Of a stretch of DNA of 64,000 bases, positions 61,005 through 64,000 are shown piece by piece. The position numbers were made by a program, and so were the translations under genes. Within the stretch, counting starts at the first letter, position 1; every line of letters starts with the position of its first letter. A model generated the notes under the pieces. It was not told the origin of the DNA. It searched no databases and worked only from the letters and a program-made list of their open reading frames with translations. Origin of the DNA: UBA2882 sp045542735 (lineage in GTDB: Bacteria > Bacillota > Clostridia > Lachnospirales > Lachnospiraceae); NCBI GenBank assembly GCA_045542735.1, contig JAZQLQ010000011.1, positions 1-64,000 on the forward strand, read 5' to 3'.

Positions 61005-62258
61005 TTATCTAGCTTTTTTTAACACTTCACGATGAATGATCTCCGGCTCACTTTCGCCCAAAACCGCGCCTTTTGTAATAATACATGTTGCGATTGTATC
61101 ATCGGATGGAATACGGTACATAATGTCCATCATGACACGTTCAATAATGGAACGAAGTCCTCTGGCACCTGTTTTTCTCTCCATTGCCAAGGCAGCAATG
61201 GCTCTTACCGCATCCTCTTCAAAAATGAGTTCTACCTCATCCATTTCAAACAATTTCTGGTATTGCTTAATCAGTGCATTCTTGGGCTCGGTCAAAATCT
61301 TAACCAAAGCTTCCTCATCCAAGCCTTCCAGGGAAATGGTAATGGGTACACGACCAACGAACTCAGGAATCAATCCATATTTTACCAAATCCTGTGCAGT
61401 CGCTTCTTTTAAAAGTGCACCTACATCCTTATTGCTCTTGCTGACAATCTGTGTGTTAAAACCAATTGCCTTTCTGTCCAAACGAGCCTCAACCACTTTT
61501 TCAAGTCCGTCAAAAGCTCCGGCACAGATAAACAAAATATTGCTTGTGTCAATCTGCAAAAGTTCCTGATGGGGATGCTTACGTCCACCCTGAGGGGGTA
61601 CGCTTGCAACCGTTCCTTCAATAATCTTAAGCAATGCCTGCTGTACACCTTCACCGGATACATCTCTGGTGATGGATACATTCTCGCCTTTCTTGGTAAT
61701 CTTATCAATCTCATCGATATAAACAATACCAAGCTGGGCTTTCTCAATGTCATAATCTGCTGCCTGAATCAGCTTCAACAAAATATTCTCTACATCTTCG
61801 CCTACATAGCCTGCTTCTGTCAAAGTAGTAGCATCTGCAATGGCAAAGGGCACATTGATAATCTTTGCTAAAGATTGTGCCAGATAGGTCTTACCGGAAC
61901 CGGTAGGTCCTACCATGATAATATTACTTTTTTGCAATTCTACATCCAGGTTTTTATCTGCCGTAACCCTTTTGTAATGATTGTATACTGCGACAGAAAG
62001 AGTTTTCTTTGCATCATCCTGACCGATGACATACTCATCCAGGAATTCTTTAATCTGAATGGGTTTTAAAAGATTGATCTCCATCTTTTCATCCAGAAAC
62101 TCTTCCTCAAATTCCTCTTCAATGATCTCACTGCAAAGATCTACACATTCGTCACAAATATACGCCCCATCCTGGCCGGCAATTAATTTTCTTACCTGCT
62201 CCTGGGTCTTATTACAAAAAGAACATCTGATTTTATCCTGTGGGGTTCTTCCTGCCAT
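61005..62258 (-). CDS. clpX: ATP-dependent Clp protease ATP-binding subunit ClpX
   Basis: The 417-residue AAA+ unfoldase feeds substrates to ClpP. The N-terminal zinc-binding domain has CSFCNKT and CDECVDLC; Walker A is GPTGSGKT and Walker B is IVYIDEIDK. The ClpP-docking IGF-type loop reads AIGF in RKAIGFNTQ. It follows clpP by 18 bases and ends before the engB hairpin. Confidence 0.97.
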   Translation of the reverse strand: MAGRTPQDKIRCSFCNKTQEQVRKLIAGQDGAYICDECVDLCSEIIEEEFEEEFLDEKMEINLLKPIQIKEFLDEYVIGQDDAKKTLSVAVYNHYKRVTADKNLDVELQKSNIIMVGPTGSGKTYLAQSLAKIINVPFAIADATTLTEAGYVGEDVENILLKLIQAADYDIEKAQLGIVYIDEIDKITKKGENVSITRDVSGEGVQQALLKIIEGTVASVPPQGGRKHPHQELLQIDTSNILFICAGAFDGLEKVVEARLDRKAIGFNTQIVSKSNKDVGALLKEATAQDLVKYGLIPEFVGRVPITISLEGLDEEALVKILTEPKNALIKQYQKLFEMDEVELIFEEDAVRAIAALAMERKTGARGLRSIIERVMMDIMYRIPSDDTIATCIITKGAVLGESEPEIIHREVLKKAR

Positions 62259-62276
62259 TTGTAAGCTCCTGTTTCT

Positions 62277-62879
62277 TTATTTCTGCTCTGCATCAGCTTC
62301 TCTGTTGGTTACAATACGGTCTACAATGCCGTATGCCAGAGCTTCTTCTGCACTCATCCAGTTGTCTCTTTCGGTATCTGCAGCGACTACCTCAATATCT
62401 TTTCCGGTATTTTCTGCCAAGATACGGTTTAATCTGTCTTTTGTCTTTAAGATATGCTTTGCTGCAATCTCAATCTCGGTTGCCTGACCTCTGGAACCGC
62501 CGGAAGGCTGATGAATCATAACCTCCGCATTGGGAAGAATCAATCTCTTGCCTTTTGTACCACCGGCTAAAAGGAAGGCTCCCATGCTGGCTGCCATACC
62601 CATACAAATAGTGCTGACATCACATTTGATATACTTCATCGTATCATAAATAGCCATGCCTGCAGTTACACTACCACCGGGAGAATTGATGTAAAGGTGA
62701 ATATCCTTATCGGGATCTTCTGCCTCTAAAAACAACATCTGCGCAACAATCACGTTTGCTGACACATCTGTCACTTCTTCTCCGAGGAAAATAATTCTGT
62801 CTTTTAAAAGTCTTGAATAGATATCGTAAGAACGCTCTCCACGGCTTGTCTGTTCAATGACATAAGGTACTAAGCTCAT
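62277..62879 (-). CDS. clpP: ATP-dependent Clp protease proteolytic subunit
   Basis: The 200-residue serine protease forms the ClpP barrel. The catalytic triad is Ser98 (GMAASMG), His123 (MIHQPSGG) and Asp172 (AADTERD). It starts with SLVPYVIEQTSRGER as in most bacteria. AGGAGG lies before the ATG at 62879. It sits between tig and clpX in the standard order. Confidence 0.97.
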   Translation of the reverse strand: MSLVPYVIEQTSRGERSYDIYSRLLKDRIIFLGEEVTDVSANVIVAQMLFLEAEDPDKDIHLYINSPGGSVTAGMAIYDTMKYIKCDVSTICMGMAASMGAFLLAGGTKGKRLILPNAEVMIHQPSGGSRGQATEIEIAAKHILKTKDRLNRILAENTGKDIEVVAADTERDNWMSAEEALAYGIVDRIVTNREADAEQK

Positions 62880-62910
62880 TTGAATTCCTCCTTGTCATAT
62901 TTTCTGATTA

Positions 62911-64000
62911 TTATTTTTCTTTTGCATTCTCTGTTACAAACTCTGCTGCTTTTGTAACTGCCAAGTCTTTCATAATCTCTTCTTTGCCGGCATCACCGAT
63001 CATCTCTTTTACCTGATCTGCTTCCATCTTGTAAGCTTCTGCCAGTCTTGCAACTTCTTTGTCGAAATCTTCTTCGCTTGCTTCGATCTTCTCAGCTTCT
63101 ACAATTGCTTCCAATACCAATCTGGACTGGATTCTCTTTAATGCCTGAGGTTTGATCTGCTCTTCTAACATAGCAATGTTGCTACCTGTCAACTGCATAT
63201 ACTGCTCAAAGGAAAGACCCTGCATCTGGATACGCTGTGCAAATTCATCAACCATCTGTCTCTGAACTGTTGCAACATAAGCATCGGGAATTTCCATCTC
63301 AGTTGCTTCGATCACTGCCTCGATAGCTGCCATTTCTTTTTTATCTTTTGCGTCTTTTTCTTTTCTTTCTACAATGTTTTTCTTAACATCTTCTTTGTAT
63401 TCAGCCAAAGTATCAAACTCGGAAACTTCAGATGCAAATTCATCATCCAACTCAGGAAGTTCTTTTTCTTTGATATCTTTGATTGTTACCTTAAATAAAG
63501 CAGGTTTGCCTGCAAGATCAGGTGCATGGTACTCTTCGGGGAAAGTTACATTTACATCAACTTCTTCACCGATGTTTTTACCGATTAACTGATCTTCGAA
63601 TGTATCAATGAAGGAATGGGAACCGATAACTAAATCATAGTCCTCACCTTTACCGCCTTCAAATGCGACACCGTCAACAAATCCTTCAAAATCGATAACT
63701 GCTGTGTCTTTATCCTGAACAGGACGACCTTCTACGGATTTGATACGTGCATTGTTTTCTCTTTCTCTGTCGATAACTGCATTGATTTCATCTTCTGTTA
63801 CTTCTGTGTCAACTTTTTCAATCTTCACACCTTTGTATTTGCCCAGTTTTACTTCGGGTTTTAATGCAACAGTTGCAGTAAATACGAAATCTTTACCAAC
63901 CTCTAAAGTAACTACATCGATTTCAGGAGAAGAAACGATTTCTTCATCACATTCATCATATGCTTTTTCGTATGCTGTAGGAATTACAGAGTTTGCTGCC
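62911..64000 (-). CDS. tig: Trigger factor, N-terminus outside window
   Basis: About 363 C-terminal residues are visible; the gene continues past the right edge in the same frame. The peptidyl-prolyl isomerase domain (DKDTAVIDFEGFVDGVAFEGG, LVIGSHSFIDTFEDQLIG) and most of the helical C-terminal domain are clear. Part of the ribosome-binding region lies upstream. Trigger factor binds the ribosomal exit tunnel and assists nascent protein folding. A GTG at 63828 is only an internal codon. The gene is followed by clpP 31 bases later. Confidence 0.95.
   Translation of the reverse strand, partial: AANSVIPTAYEKAYDECDEEIVSSPEIDVVTLEVGKDFVFTATVALKPEVKLGKYKGVKIEKVDTEVTEDEINAVIDRERENNARIKSVEGRPVQDKDTAVIDFEGFVDGVAFEGGKGEDYDLVIGSHSFIDTFEDQLIGKNIGEEVDVNVTFPEEYHAPDLAGKPALFKVTIKDIKEKELPELDDEFASEVSEFDTLAEYKEDVKKNIVERKEKDAKDKKEMAAIEAVIEATEMEIPDAYVATVQRQMVDEFAQRIQMQGLSFEQYMQLTGSNIAMLEEQIKPQALKRIQSRLVLEAIVEAEKIEASEEDFDKEVARLAEAYKMEADQVKEMIGDAGKEEIMKDLAVTKAAEFVTENAKEK

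Overview
The window looks like a chromosomal segment of a Gram-positive anaerobe of the Clostridia, most probably a Lachnospiraceae member. The evidence is gene content and order: tig-clpP-clpX-engB, rho-rpmE-DUF1385-prmC-prfA, DUF4364, DUF4250 and TIGR01212 families, a CIRCE-controlled clpB, a clostridial-type single-chain PurL, and very good AGGAGG ribosome sites. The DNA is moderately AT-rich, and most genes run on the minus strand. The species assignment is inference. No rRNA, tRNA, CRISPR array or complete insertion sequence was seen.

Layout. 1-6.25 kb is an accessory region: a beta-lactamase-fold hydrolase cut by the window edge, a MATE exporter with its own promoter and a terminator-like leader hairpin, and a tight five-gene unit (two GNAT acetyltransferases, an RsgA-type ribosome GTPase, a CatA-like acetyltransferase, an HXXEE membrane protein). 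That unit is preceded by a promoter, a 14-codon leader ORF and an intrinsic terminator, the architecture of an antibiotic-induced attenuator. 6.4-9.5 kb is a two-gene cassette: an 815-residue protein with many zinc-binding modules, a Vsr/PD-(D/E)XK-like nuclease core and a NUMOD1-like tail, plus a small membrane-anchored protein. A nested palindrome separates it from prfA.

9.8-17.3 kb is housekeeping (translation termination, Rho, malic enzyme, radical SAM protein). 17.4-20 kb is an arsenic/thiol-redox operon: ArsR, permease, Cys-rich thioredoxin-like protein, and a ferredoxin-arsenate reductase fusion. 20-34 kb carries envelope and stress functions (GT2, phosphodiesterase, RarA, polysaccharide deacetylase, branching enzyme divergent from a TetR regulator, RACo-like activator, HtrA, metallo-hydrolase, ClpB). 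33.5-46 kb carries a lipoprotein/C39/NhaC operon, an HD protein, a glycosyltransferase, a sulfur-linked group (tcdA, cysK, aminotransferase, mnmA), a sensory diguanylate cyclase and a second MATE exporter.

46.5-48 kb on the plus strand is a short operon of an ABC ATPase without a permease, a small membrane protein and a Sel1-repeat protein. 48-53 kb holds a GH5 glucanase and purL. 53.2-54.6 kb is a 1.4 kb gene-free stretch with a promoter, several strong hairpins, a palindromic element and a diverged tandem repeat of terminators. 54.6-64 kb holds a heterodimeric ABC exporter with a VanZ-family protein, truA, a D-lactate dehydrogenase-type enzyme, engB, clpX, clpP and most of tig.

The best candidates for undescribed biology are the attenuator-controlled acetyltransferase/RsgA operon, the zinc-module nuclease cassette, and the ferredoxin-ArsC fusion with its dedicated Cys-rich redox partner.
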